47,125 nt of DNA, from assembly GCF_003122215.1 (NCBI RefSeq), contig NZ_QEYD01000019.1:1-47125 (forward strand). Reading direction: 5' to 3'. Made by a program: the position numbers and the translations under genes. The first letter of the stretch is position 1. Each line of letters begins with the position of its first letter. The DNA comes from Pararhodobacter marinus (GTDB lineage Bacteria; Pseudomonadota; Alphaproteobacteria; Rhodobacterales; Rhodobacteraceae). Positions 26,296 to 34,944 of this stretch are shown piece by piece. The notes below the pieces were generated by a model, which searched no databases, was not told the DNA's origin, and was given only the letters and a program-made list of their open reading frames with translations.

Positions 26296-27630
26296 TTACA
26301 GGCCCAAGGCCGCCTCGGCGGCCGCGCCGACGCGCAGAAGCCGTGCCTCGTCGCCCGGCCCCGCCATCAGCATGACCCCGGCCGAGGCCACGCCCGTGGG
26401 CAATGTCAGCGCGCAAAGCCCCATCAGGTTGCCGATCCGCGTGTTGCGCAGGGTCATCAGGTTCTCGGACGCGAAGAGGTCGAGATCCGCCATCAGGTCG
26501 TCGATCAGCGGCGGGACATTGGCGACCGACGGCAGGATCACCGCGTCATAGCCCGCCACCGCCGCGTGCCATTCCGCGCGCAGCCCGCCGAGCCGCCGCC
26601 AACCTGCGACGTAATCGGACGCGTTATGCGCAGCCCCCGCGCGGAAACGGTCGCGCACGGGCGGGAACATCACGTCGGGCGTCAGCTCGATCGTCTCGCC
26701 CCAGATGCCGTAGCATTCGGCAGTGTAGAGAATGCCCGCCAGCGTCATCGCCTCGTCCACCGCCGGAATCTTGGCGTGGTCGATCACCGCGCCGGCCCGG
26801 CCGAACGCGGCGAGCGCGGTCTCGAATCCCTCGGCGGGGGCAGGGTGGATATCGTCGAAGGCCACCGATTCCAGCACCAGCAGCCGCATATTGGCCAGCG
26901 AGCCGCCGCGCAGATCCACGGGCGCGCTGCCGTCCAGAAGCGCGAAGGCCAGCGCCGCATCCTCGACATTGCGGGCAAGCGGTCCCACGGTATCGAAGCG
27001 CTCGGCCAGCGGCACGCAGCCGGTCAGCGGGATGCGCCCGGCGCTGGTTTTCAGACCTACCAGATCGTTCCACGCCGCCGGCACCCGCACCGAGCCGCCG
27101 GTATCCGAGCCGATGGCAAGAGGCGCCAGCCCCCAGGCTACCGAGGCCGCCGCGCCCGAGGACGAGCCCCCCGGCACGCGCGCGGGATCGTGGATCAGCG
27201 GCGGTGTCTGCGTCACCGGGTTCAGGCCCAGCCCGGAAAAGGCCAGCTCGGTCATATGCGTTTTGCCCAGAGGCGGCAGGCCTGCCTCGGTCAGGCGGTC
27301 GACGACCAGCGCGTCCCGCGCGGGCATCCGGCCCTTCAGCAACAGGCTGCCCGCCTCGGTCGGGACATTGGCCGTGTCGAACAGGTCCTTCCAGCTGACC
27401 GGCACCCCGTCGAGCAACCCGCGCCGCAGCCCGGCCTTTGCCCGCGCCCGCGCCGCCGCCGCGATTTCCAGCGCGTGCAGCCGCATGGTCTGGGTGTAGA
27501 TCCGGTCGCGATGGGGATGCTCTTCGATCGCGTCCAGAAAGCTCTCGGTGAGATCCAGCGGGCAGATCTCGCCCGCCTCGATCCCGCGCCCCAGATCCGC
27601 CGCGCTCATCTTGCGCCAGGTTTCGCTCAT
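26296..27630 (-). CDS. amidase (amidase-signature family)
   Basis: The 444-residue protein is an amidase-signature hydrolase of GatA-like type. The catalytic triad is visible: Lys81 in PVSWKDLF, cis-Ser 156/157 in VPGGSSSGAA, and the nucleophile Ser180 in GSDTGGSVR. It probably hydrolyses a small amide in the cytoplasm. It is not the glutamyl-tRNA amidotransferase subunit, because no gatB or gatC is adjacent. GGGAG lies 7 nt before the ATG at 27630; the ATG at 27636 would be too close. It is divergent from the UbiH-like gene. Confidence 0.9.
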   Translation of the reverse strand: MSETWRKMSAADLGRGIEAGEICPLDLTESFLDAIEEHPHRDRIYTQTMRLHALEIAAAARARAKAGLRRGLLDGVPVSWKDLFDTANVPTEAGSLLLKGRMPARDALVVDRLTEAGLPPLGKTHMTELAFSGLGLNPVTQTPPLIHDPARVPGGSSSGAAASVAWGLAPLAIGSDTGGSVRVPAAWNDLVGLKTSAGRIPLTGCVPLAERFDTVGPLARNVEDAALAFALLDGSAPVDLRGGSLANMRLLVLESVAFDDIHPAPAEGFETALAAFGRAGAVIDHAKIPAVDEAMTLAGILYTAECYGIWGETIELTPDVMFPPVRDRFRAGAAHNASDYVAGWRRLGGLRAEWHAAVAGYDAVILPSVANVPPLIDDLMADLDLFASENLMTLRNTRIGNLMGLCALTLPTGVASAGVMLMAGPGDEARLLRVGAAAEAALGL

Positions 27631-27712
27631 GCCCATGCTCCCGCCGTTCCGCGCGAACGCTACCGCGCGCGTGTCGCATGGACAATCCCGGCGGCAGGAG
27701 TAGTTTGGCGCC

Positions 27713-28939
27713 ATGACACAGGATGCCGATATTCTCATCGTGGGCGGCGGGCTGAACGGCCCGGCTCTGGCGCTGGCGCTGGCGCAGGGCGGGCTCAGCG
27801 TGACGGTGATCGATGCGCGCCCGGAAACCAGCCGCGCCGAGGAAACCTTCGACGGGCGTGCCTATGCGCTGGCGATCGCCTCGGTCCGGGTGCTGCAGGC
27901 GCTCGGCCTGTGGCGCGGGCTCAGGGACAAGGCACAGCCGATCCTCGGGATCCGCGCCAGCCAGGGCCATGCCGGGCGCGGCGCCTCGCCGCTGATGCTG
28001 GGCTTCGACGCGGCCGAGATCGAGGAAGGCCCGATGGGCCAGATGCTGGAAGACCGGCACCTCTATGCCGCCTTTCTCGACGCGATGAAAGCCGACGAGC
28101 GGATCACGCTGGTTTCGGGCGCGCGCGTGGTGGCGCAGGAAACCGGCGGCGGCTGCGCGACCGTGACGCTGGAAGACGGGCGGCGGCTGACCGGCCGGGT
28201 GCTGGTGGGCTGTGACGGGCGCGATTCGGCGGTCGCGGCGCGCGCGGGCATCTCGCGCTGGGGGCACGATTACGGACAGACCGCGCTGGTCTGCGCCATC
28301 GAGCATGAGCGCCCGCATGACGGCATCGCGCATCAGTTCTTCATGCCGCCCGGCCCGCTGGCGATCCTGCCGCTGCCCGGCAACCGCAGCTCGATTGTCT
28401 GGTCCGAGCGCCGCGCCACCGCCGAGGCGATCCAGACGCTGGACGAGGCGGGCTATCTGGACGTGCTGAAACCCCGCTTCGGCGATTTCCTGGGCGAGAT
28501 CGCGCTGGCGGGCAAACGCTTTGCCTATCCGCTGCGGCTGACCGTGGCCGAGCGTTTCGTGGCCGAAAGGCTGGCGCTGGTGGGGGACGCGGCGCATGGT
28601 GTGCATCCGATCGCCGGACAGGGGCTGAATCTGGGCCTGCGCGACGTGGCGGCGCTGGCCGAGGTGCTGACGCTGGCCGCCCGAAGGGGCGAGGATATCG
28701 CCGCGCCCGACGTGCTGGAACGCTATCAGGAATGGCGGCGCTTCGACGTGACGCGGATGGCGTTGGGCATGGATGCGGTCAACACGCTGTTTTCCAACGG
28801 CAACCCGCTGCTCGAGGCGGTGCGCGGGCTTGGCATGGGCGCGCTCAATGCGCTGGCCCCGCTGCGGCGCCATTTCATCCGCGAGGCGGCGGGGCTGAAC
28901 GCCGCCACGCCGAAGCTGATGCAGGGCGAGCGGATCTGA
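27713..28939 (+). CDS. UbiH/UbiF/COQ6-type FAD hydroxylase
   Basis: This 408-residue flavoprotein monooxygenase belongs to the ubiquinone-biosynthesis hydroxylase family. It has the FAD Rossmann motif VGGGLNGPALALAL near the N-terminus, the middle VGCDGRDS, and the C-terminal ALVGDAAHGVHPIAGQGLN. A ring hydroxylation of a ubiquinone precursor is the likely reaction; which position (UbiH, UbiF, UbiI or the alpha-proteobacterial UbiL) cannot be told by eye. CAGGAG precedes the ATG. It is convergent with hrpB. Confidence 0.92.
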   Translation: MTQDADILIVGGGLNGPALALALAQGGLSVTVIDARPETSRAEETFDGRAYALAIASVRVLQALGLWRGLRDKAQPILGIRASQGHAGRGASPLMLGFDAAEIEEGPMGQMLEDRHLYAAFLDAMKADERITLVSGARVVAQETGGGCATVTLEDGRRLTGRVLVGCDGRDSAVAARAGISRWGHDYGQTALVCAIEHERPHDGIAHQFFMPPGPLAILPLPGNRSSIVWSERRATAEAIQTLDEAGYLDVLKPRFGDFLGEIALAGKRFAYPLRLTVAERFVAERLALVGDAAHGVHPIAGQGLNLGLRDVAALAEVLTLAARRGEDIAAPDVLERYQEWRRFDVTRMALGMDAVNTLFSNGNPLLEAVRGLGMGALNALAPLRRHFIREAAGLNAATPKLMQGERI

Positions 28940-28943
28940 CAGA

Positions 28944-28961
28944 AGGGGGCTGCCGCCCCCT
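28944..28961 (+). terminator. hairpin after the UbiH-like gene
   Basis: A perfect 7-bp stem AGGGGGC / GCCCCCT with a TGCC loop lies 4 nt past the stop codon, followed 25 nt later by repeat copy 5. There is no U-run directly after the stem. Confidence 0.5.
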
Positions 28962-28985
28962 CGGCGCTCTGCGCCTCACCCCCGC

Positions 28986-29010
28986 GAGTATTTGTGACAG
29001 AGTGAAAGGG
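28986..29010 (+). repeat. dispersed 3'-module repeat, copy 5
   Basis: GAGTATTTGTGACAGAGTG followed by AAAGGG, plus strand, after the UbiH-like gene. It faces copy 6 across an AT-rich palindrome. Confidence 0.7.
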
Positions 29011-29020
29011 CGAGGCCGGG

Positions 29021-29038
29021 ACAATTTGATTCAAATGC
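29021..29038. repeat. AT-rich palindrome between facing repeat copies 5 and 6
   Basis: ACAATTTGATTCAAATGC contains the odd-centred palindrome ATTTGA-T-TCAAAT. A matching segment lies at 33689-33707 between copies 7 and 8, so it seems to be part of a composite element. Confidence 0.55.
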
Positions 29039-29062
29039 CCCTTCACTCTGCTTCAAATACTC
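29037..29062 (-). repeat. dispersed 3'-module repeat, copy 6
   Basis: On the minus strand GAGTATTTGAAGCAGAGTG is followed by AAGGGGC. It lies downstream of hrpB on the same strand, 23 nt past its stop. Confidence 0.7.
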
Positions 29063-29084
29063 ATTCGCGACGCCGGGGCCGGGA

Positions 29085-31538
29085 TCAGGTCCCGCGGCGC
29101 TTGGCGCGCAGGGTGGGGTCGGCCTCGCGCGGGTTCTCGGGCCAGGGGTGGCGCGGATATTGCCCGCGCATATCCTTGCGCACATCGGCATAGGACGTGT
29201 CCCAGAAGCGCGGCAGGTCGGTCGTGACCTGAACCGGGCGCTGGGCGGGGGACAGCAGGGTGATCTTCAGCGGCAGCCGGCGCGGGCCGATGACCGGGTG
29301 TTCGGTGACGCCGAACATTTCCTGCAGCCGCACGGCAATTTCCGGCTGGCCGCCTGAATAGTCGATCGGCACGCGGCGATCGAGCGGCGTGGTGAAATGC
29401 GCGGGCGCGAGATGGTCCAGGCGCTGTTGCTGCTCCCAATCGAGGCTGTTGCGCAGCGCCTCGTGCAGGTCGAGGGCCTTCAGGTCCTCGGCGTTGCGGA
29501 TCTTCGTCAGGTGGGGCAGCAGCCAGTCCTCGGCGCGTTCGAGAAGCGCTGCATCCGAGACATCGGGCAGGTCGGCGCCTTCCTCGCGCAAGAGCGCCAC
29601 CCGGGCCTGCAGCCGTCTTGCCGCCGGACTCATGCCGCATTGCGCGAGGCCCAGCGCCCGTATCCCGTCCAGTGCGGCGCGGGCGCGGGCTTCGGGCGGG
29701 GCGGACCAGTTCCGCTCGGCGAGGACGAGCGCGCCAAGGGTTTCTTGCGATTTCGCCAGAATGCGGTTGTCGCGCTCGGACCAGTGGCAGAGATCCTGCC
29801 AGCGGATCAGGTCGGGAAAGAGCGCGCGCAGGGCCGCTTCCGAGATCGGCAGCGCCTGCCGGATCCGCGCCTCGCGCGGGTCGCCGTCGAGATCGGTGGC
29901 GACGATGAGCCGGGTCTGCGCCAGCGGATCGGCGGGATCGAAGACCGCGCCCTTGCCGCCCGAGAGCAGGTAGCGCGGCGCGTCGCCCTTGCGCCTGAGG
30001 CCGATCCGGTCGGGATAGGCGAGCGCGGCCATGTCGGAGGGGTCGAGGCCCTGATCCCCGGGCGCCAAACGGGCAAGGCGTTTCGCTTCCTGTTTCACCC
30101 GCTCCAGCGCGTCGCGGCGGATGGGGTGGGAATGGTCGTGCTGATAGCGGCGGGGATCAGCCAGCGCCTTCAGGCGCAGCGACAGGTCGGCGGGCGCGCC
30201 CTGCAGGATGTCGCGCTCGGCCAGCAGCGCGGCGAGCGGGGCCGCGCCCTGTCCCGCGCGCAGGAGCATATGCGCAAGCCGGGGATGCAGCGGCAGTGCC
30301 GCCATCGCCTTGCCATGCGCGGTGATCCGGTCCTGCCCGTCCAGTGCGCCCAGATTCCGCAAGAGGGCTTGCGCCTCGGCCAGCGGGCCCGGCGGCGGCG
30401 GGGTCAGGAAGGGCAGCGCGCTTGCCCCCCAGAGCGCCAGTTCCAGCGCCAGCCCGGTCAGATCGGCGGTTTCGATCTCGGCGGGCGGGAAGGCGGGCAG
30501 GGCGCCTTCCTGCCCCCTGGTCCAGAGCCTGTAGCAGGTGCCGTATGCCACGCGACCGGCGCGGCCCCGGCGCTGTTCGGCCTCGGCCAGGCTGACGCGT
30601 TCGGTGACCAGCCTGCTCATGCCGGAATTGGGATCGAACCGTGCGCGCCGGGCCTGCCCCGCATCCACCACCACGCGGATATCCGGGATGGTGAGCGAGG
30701 TTTCGGCGATCGACGTGGCAAGCACCAGTTTGCGCCCCTGCGGAGCGGGCGTCAGCGCGGCGCGCTGGTCCTTGAACGCCATGGCGCCGAAGAGCGGTTG
30801 CAGATGCACGTCGTCCGGCAGCTTCGGGGAAAGCAGCGCGGCGGTGCGGCGGATCTCGCCCTCGCCGGGCAGGAAGACCAGCACCCCGCCCTCGGTTTCC
30901 GACAGCGCTTTCAGGGTGAGTTCGGCCACCCCTTCGGGCAGACGGGCGCGCGCGGGCAGCGCGGTGTCGAGCCAGCGGGTATCGACCGGAAACGCGCGCC
31001 CCTCGGCGGTCAGCAAGGGCGCGTCGCCCATCAGCGCCGCGACCGGCGCGGCGTCGAGCGTCGCCGACATCACCACAAGCTGCAGATCCTCGCGCAGGGC
31101 CGCGCGGGCTTCAAGGATCAGCGCAAGGCCCAGATCGGCATTGAGGCTGCGCTCGTGGAATTCGTCGAAGATCACCGCGCCGATCCCCTCCAGCCCGGGA
31201 TCGGATTGCATCATCCGGGTGAGGATGCCCTCGGTCACGACCTCGATCTTCGTCTCGCGCGAGGTCTTCGCCTCGCCCCGGACGCGGTAGCCCACGCGCC
31301 CGCCCGCCGTCTCGCCCAGCGTTTCCGCCATGCGCTCGGCGGCGGCGCGGGCCGCGAGCCTGCGGGGTTCGAGCATGACGATCCGCCCTTCGACATGGCC
31401 CAGCATCGCCAGTGGTACGCGCGTGGTCTTGCCCGCGCCGGGCGGGGCCTGCAGCACGGCCTGTCCCCGCGATTTCAGCGCGGCCAGCAGATCGGGCAGG
31501 AGCGGGTCGATGGGAAGGGCGGGGCCGGGCAGATCCAT
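29085..31538 (-). CDS. hrpB: ATP-dependent helicase HrpB
   Basis: HrpB is a DEAH-type RNA helicase of unclear bacterial role. The 817-residue protein has motif I APPGAGKTTR (31-40), motif II DEFH (125-128), motif III SATLDA, and the family-specific C-terminal domain (HrpB_C) ending with PVQVTTDLPRFWDTSYADV, LRGQYPRHPWPENP-like text close to the end. Length and domain order are normal. It is convergent with the UbiH-like gene, and two facing repeat copies separate them. Confidence 0.95.
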   Translation of the reverse strand: MDLPGPALPIDPLLPDLLAALKSRGQAVLQAPPGAGKTTRVPLAMLGHVEGRIVMLEPRRLAARAAAERMAETLGETAGGRVGYRVRGEAKTSRETKIEVVTEGILTRMMQSDPGLEGIGAVIFDEFHERSLNADLGLALILEARAALREDLQLVVMSATLDAAPVAALMGDAPLLTAEGRAFPVDTRWLDTALPARARLPEGVAELTLKALSETEGGVLVFLPGEGEIRRTAALLSPKLPDDVHLQPLFGAMAFKDQRAALTPAPQGRKLVLATSIAETSLTIPDIRVVVDAGQARRARFDPNSGMSRLVTERVSLAEAEQRRGRAGRVAYGTCYRLWTRGQEGALPAFPPAEIETADLTGLALELALWGASALPFLTPPPPGPLAEAQALLRNLGALDGQDRITAHGKAMAALPLHPRLAHMLLRAGQGAAPLAALLAERDILQGAPADLSLRLKALADPRRYQHDHSHPIRRDALERVKQEAKRLARLAPGDQGLDPSDMAALAYPDRIGLRRKGDAPRYLLSGGKGAVFDPADPLAQTRLIVATDLDGDPREARIRQALPISEAALRALFPDLIRWQDLCHWSERDNRILAKSQETLGALVLAERNWSAPPEARARAALDGIRALGLAQCGMSPAARRLQARVALLREEGADLPDVSDAALLERAEDWLLPHLTKIRNAEDLKALDLHEALRNSLDWEQQQRLDHLAPAHFTTPLDRRVPIDYSGGQPEIAVRLQEMFGVTEHPVIGPRRLPLKITLLSPAQRPVQVTTDLPRFWDTSYADVRKDMRGQYPRHPWPENPREADPTLRAKRRGT

Positions 31539-31580
31539 GCCCCGGTTATGATCAAGCGCGGCGCGGATGGGAAGGGGCGC

Positions 31581-32405
31581 TCAGCATGCCTGAACGAAGC
31601 GGGCGAGCAGCGGGTTGAAGGCACCGGGCGTCTGTCGGAAGGGCGCATGGCCCGCGCCCTGCAACCGCACGATCCCCTCGGACCAGAGGCTCGGCGCGGT
31701 GAGCGTGTCGAAATAGTCGGGCTTGATGAACGGGTCTTCGGCACCGTTGACCACCGCGAAGGGGACCAGCATGTCCGCCACGATCTGCCGCTCATCCAGC
31801 GGCGCCCCGGCGACGACCGATCCGAACATGGTTTCCCGCGCGCGTCCGTCGGTGCGCTTCACCATGGCCAGCAGATGCGGATCGACCGCGCCGTCCACGG
31901 CCCCGGTATGCAGCGCATAGGCCTGGGCGTCCTCCTCGGTGAAATCGCGCTTGGCGGTCAGGTTTTCCGCCGCGGGATCGATATTGAAAGCCTGCATCAG
32001 GCAATCGAGCGTCGGCGTCACCGGCGGTGTGCCGCTGATCATCACGCCGGCGACCGGCGCCTTGCCCCGGCCCGCCAGTTCCAGCGCGGCGTGACCGCCC
32101 AAAGACCAGCCGAAGACCACGGGTGCCTCGAGACCCAGCGCGGCGATCAGGTGTTCGAGAAGCGCGGCATAGCCCGCGAAGGTATAGGCCGAGCCGGGGT
32201 CGGGCGCGTCGTCCGAGGCCCCGTGACCCGGAAGGTCCGGGGCGATCAGGCGGAAACCGGCCAGTTCGGGCGCGTCGAATTGCGGCGCGAAGGCTTCCTT
32301 GCAGGCGGAATTGCCATGCACCAGCAGGACGGGGCGCCCGCTGCCGCGGCTGTCACGTATCGCGATGGTGCCGAAGGGCGAATCGAGGCGGATCGTATCG
32401 GGCAT
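31581..32405 (-). CDS. alpha/beta-fold hydrolase
   Basis: The 274-residue protein is an alpha/beta hydrolase: the oxyanion-hole region VHGNSA (29-34), the nucleophile Ser101 in GWSLGGHA, an acid in NGAEDPFI, and His in GAGHAPFR. No signal peptide is seen. The substrate is unknown; esterase or haloperoxidase-like activity is plausible. It lies 42 nt upstream of hrpB on the same strand and 32 nt after the next gene, so the three could share a transcript. Confidence 0.88.
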   Translation of the reverse strand: MPDTIRLDSPFGTIAIRDSRGSGRPVLLVHGNSACKEAFAPQFDAPELAGFRLIAPDLPGHGASDDAPDPGSAYTFAGYAALLEHLIAALGLEAPVVFGWSLGGHAALELAGRGKAPVAGVMISGTPPVTPTLDCLMQAFNIDPAAENLTAKRDFTEEDAQAYALHTGAVDGAVDPHLLAMVKRTDGRARETMFGSVVAGAPLDERQIVADMLVPFAVVNGAEDPFIKPDYFDTLTAPSLWSEGIVRLQGAGHAPFRQTPGAFNPLLARFVQAC

Positions 32406-32437
32406 GGGACCTCCGTGGCTTTGCCGCGAAGCCTAGC

Positions 32438-33574
32438 CTAACGGATCACGACACGCAGCATTCCTTTCAGCACAAGCCGGAAGACGCCCCGACCGAGCCG
32501 GGCAAGCGCGGGGGCAAGCAGCGCCGCAAGCGAGGTGAGCGCCGAGAAAACTCCCGCGAACATCGCCAGCATCGCGTCGCTGAAGCGCAGGGTCAGGCGC
32601 ATGAAGCGCGATTTGCCCAGCATCTCGAACGCGCCCAGCGTGCGCGGACCCAGCGCGTCCGAGGCGCGCGCGATCCGCGCAGCGTCGGCGGGGGCGTCGA
32701 TCGCGCCCATCAGGTGCAAAGCCTGCCGCGTGCCCAAGCGCGTGTTGAGCCGCCCCAGATCCTGCGCCACGTCGACCGCCGGGCGGATCACGGCGGGCCG
32801 CGCAAGTCGCGCCAGATCGTCGGCCGACCGCACGGCGGGCAGCCGCGACCAGTCGATGCCGAAGGCGAAAGCGCGGCGGAACACGGCCAGGATCTCGGGC
32901 GCGAGCCGCCCCATCCGGTGCGCCACCCGCAACAGGCCCGAGCCGATCTTGACGCTATAGGACGTGCCGCCCGTGACCACGACAAGCCCGGTCGCGGCGA
33001 TACCCACGAAAGCGATGCCCAGATCGACCTGGTCGACCGTCTCGCCCGCCAGGTAATGCCCGCCCTCACGCGTGAGCGCCACCAGATCCCCCAGCACCGT
33101 CAGGTTGACCGCGACACCGCAGCTCAACGCCGCTGAGATCGCGCAATCGCGCAGGTCCCAGGCGCAGGCCGCGCAATCGAGCCCGGTGGCGAGCCAGCCG
33201 TTATCCTCGGCATCGAGCGCCGCGCGCCGGGCCTGCAGCGCCTCGGGCAAGACGATGCCCTGCGCCTGCGCCAGCTCGAAAAGCGCCTCGATCACCACCC
33301 AGTCGCGCGGATCCTCGTCGAGCCTCGCCGCGATCCGGGCCTCTAGCGCCTCGGGCGTGGCCTCGCGCGCGAGCGCCTGCTCATAGGCCAGCGCAAGCTG
33401 CGCCTCGCCGCGCTCGATATAGGGCCGGAAGACCGGCAAGCGCGCCAGATCGGCCGCCCACCAGAGCGTCCAGCCCAAGGAGGCGATGGCGATGAGCGAC
33501 AGGATCCCGCGCTCGATCCAGCGCCGTTTACGGGCTTTCGGGTCGGGTCCGGGTTTTCTGCGCAAGACGGCCAT
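32438..33574 (-). CDS. unknown membrane protein with a four-Cys cluster
   Basis: I do not recognise this 378-residue protein. It has a basic N-terminus (KARKRR), one membrane helix (about 23-42), a region with a cysteine cluster C134-x2-C137-x6-C144-x7-C152 (within LDCAACAWDLRDCAISAALSCG, split here as LDCAACAW and DLRDCAISAALSCG), two further hydrophobic segments (about 150-166 and 185-203), and another at 333-360. The ATG at 33574 begins a natural MAVLRRK; a longer frame reading through repeat copy 7 is rejected. Similar hypothetical proteins are likely in other Rhodobacterales, but that is unchecked. Confidence 0.7.
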   Translation of the reverse strand: MAVLRRKPGPDPKARKRRWIERGILSLIAIASLGWTLWWAADLARLPVFRPYIERGEAQLALAYEQALAREATPEALEARIAARLDEDPRDWVVIEALFELAQAQGIVLPEALQARRAALDAEDNGWLATGLDCAACAWDLRDCAISAALSCGVAVNLTVLGDLVALTREGGHYLAGETVDQVDLGIAFVGIAATGLVVVTGGTSYSVKIGSGLLRVAHRMGRLAPEILAVFRRAFAFGIDWSRLPAVRSADDLARLARPAVIRPAVDVAQDLGRLNTRLGTRQALHLMGAIDAPADAARIARASDALGPRTLGAFEMLGKSRFMRLTLRFSDAMLAMFAGVFSALTSLAALLAPALARLGRGVFRLVLKGMLRVVIR

Positions 33575-33620
33575 GATGCGCCCAATGTGGCGGGCGGCGG
33601 CGCGGGCGGCAATGTCGAAT

Positions 33621-33645
33621 GAGTATTTGTGGCAAAGTGAAAGGG
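33621..33645 (+). repeat. dispersed 3'-module repeat, copy 7
   Basis: GAGTATTTGTGGCAAAGTG followed by AAAGGG, plus strand. It is the only copy not downstream of a gene on its own strand; it faces copy 8. Confidence 0.7.
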
Positions 33646-33688
33646 CAGGTGCGCCCTTTACCGGGCGACGATCTGCGGAGGGATACAA

Positions 33689-33707
33689 ACAATTTTAGTA
33701 AAAATGC
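33689..33707. repeat. AT-rich palindrome between facing repeat copies 7 and 8
   Basis: ACAATTTTAGTAAAAATGC, with the core palindrome TTTTA-G-TAAAA, stands out as AT-rich in GC-rich DNA. It matches the spacer at 29021-29038 at both ends (ACAATTT and AAATGC). Confidence 0.55.
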
Positions 33708-33708
33708 G

Positions 33709-33738
33709 CATCTTTGTTCCCGAAATATCCTCGGGGGG
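33709..33738 (-). repeat. dispersed 3'-module repeat, copy 8
   Basis: On the minus strand CACCCCCCGA then GGATATTTCGGGAACAAAG and ATG. It is the clearest copy of the ATATTTC variant, downstream of trpS and its hairpins. Confidence 0.7.
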
Positions 33739-33742
33739 TGAA

Positions 33743-33779
33743 TTTGGCGCAGCCAAAGAGGGGGGCAGACAGCCCCCCT
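33743..33779 (-). terminator. tandem hairpins after trpS
   Basis: Two perfect stems follow the trpS stop on the minus strand: AGGGGGGC / GCCCCCCT (8 bp, 33779-33759, 5-nt loop) and TTTGGC / GCCAAA (6 bp, 33757-33743, 3-nt loop). Repeat copy 8 comes next. There is no classic U-run. Confidence 0.5.
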
Positions 33780-33804
33780 TCTGCGCGCTCCGCAGGGCGC
33801 GCGC

Positions 33805-34848
33805 TCAGCGGCGGGAGCGGACCATGCCGACGATGTCGTAGGTCTTCTCAAGAATCGGGCGCGCGATGGCGTCGGCCTTGTCGGCGCCCTCGCCGAGGAT
33901 GCGGTCGATCTCGGCCGGGTCCTGCATCAGGCGGCTCATTTCGGTCGAGATCGGCGCGAGCGAGGCGACCGCCAGATCGGCGAGCCTGGGCTTGAACGCG
34001 CCGAAACCCTGACCCGCGAACTCGCCCAGCACGGCGTCCTTGGTCATGCCCGACAGGGCCGCGTAGATATTGACGAGGTTCTTCGCCTCGGCCCGGCCTT
34101 CGAGCGCGTCGAAGCTGTCGGGCAGCGGTTCGGCGTCGGTCTTGGCCTTCTTGATCTTCTTGGCGATCGTGTCGGCTTCATCGGTCAGGTTGATGCGCGA
34201 GGCATCCGACGGATCGGATTTCGACATCTTCTTGGTGCCGTCGCGCAGGCTCATCACCCGCGTCGCGCTGCCCTCGATCACCGGATTGGTGATCGGGAAG
34301 AAATCCACCTTGTAATCGTGGTTGAACTTCGCGGCGATGTCGCGCGTCAGCTCGACATGCTGTTTCTGATCCTCGCCCACCGGGACATGGGTGGCGTGGT
34401 AGACGAGGATGTCGGCGGCCATCAGCGAGGGATAGGCGAAGAGCCCCAGCGAGGATTTCTCGGCATCCTTGCCCGAGGTCTTGTCCTTCCACTGCGTCAT
34501 GCGGTTCATCCAGCCCATGCGGGCCACGCAGTTGAACACCCAGCCCAGCTCGGCATGGGCCGACACCTGGCTCTGGTTGAACAGGATGGATTTCGACGGA
34601 TCGAGTCCGGCCGCCAGATAGCCCGCCGCCAGTTCGCGGGTCTGGCGTTTGAGCGCCTCAGGGTCCTGCCAGACGGTGATCGCGTGCATGTCGACCATGC
34701 AATAGATCGTCTCGATCCCCTGGCCCTGCATTTCGACGAAGCGTTTGATCGCCCCGAGATAATTGCCAAGCGTGAGACCGCCCGAGGGCTGGATGCCCGA
34801 GAACACCCGTTGGGTGAACTTGGCATTCGGACTTGCTGCGTCGCTCAC
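33805..34848 (-). CDS. trpS: tryptophanyl-tRNA synthetase
   Basis: TrpS charges tRNA-Trp. The class I protein shows the HIGH-type TLGNYLGA motif (26-33), [15 protein letters not shown] (158-172), and KMSKS (207-211). The frame is open upstream to 34899, but a GTG at 34848 has GGAG exactly 8 nt before it and begins [19 protein letters not shown], the expected N-terminus, so I choose GTG (347 residues). Normal length. It follows murJ/glnD in the same direction, with rhomboid-like and glsB genes on the other strand between. Confidence 0.95.
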   Translation of the reverse strand: MSDAASPNAKFTQRVFSGIQPSGGLTLGNYLGAIKRFVEMQGQGIETIYCMVDMHAITVWQDPEALKRQTRELAAGYLAAGLDPSKSILFNQSQVSAHAELGWVFNCVARMGWMNRMTQWKDKTSGKDAEKSSLGLFAYPSLMAADILVYHATHVPVGEDQKQHVELTRDIAAKFNHDYKVDFFPITNPVIEGSATRVMSLRDGTKKMSKSDPSDASRINLTDEADTIAKKIKKAKTDAEPLPDSFDALEGRAEAKNLVNIYAALSGMTKDAVLGEFAGQGFGAFKPRLADLAVASLAPISTEMSRLMQDPAEIDRILGEGADKADAIARPILEKTYDIVGMVRSRR

Positions 34849-34885
34849 TGGCGTGACTCCGTGGTGGAAAAAGCACTGCATGTCG

Positions 34886-34912
34886 CTTATCGCTGGCACG
34901 CCGGGGCGTCAA
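34886..34912 (-). promoter_or_regulatory. candidate promoter of trpS
   Basis: On the minus strand TTGACG (34912-34907) and GATAAG (34891-34886) lie 15 nt apart, 37 nt before the chosen GTG. The spacing is short of ideal. Confidence 0.35.
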
Positions 34913-34944
34913 CCGACGCCGCCGGAAAGCCCATCGGGGACCCC

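Noticed and set aside
29397-32441. A 1014-codon open frame on the plus strand opposite hrpB and the hydrolase
   Set aside because: It spans two genes and their junction with no domain; a compositional artefact.
33575-33688. An upstream start for the unknown membrane protein at 33688
   Set aside because: The added residues are a translation of repeat copy 7 and flanking DNA; the ATG at 33574 gives a natural N-terminus.
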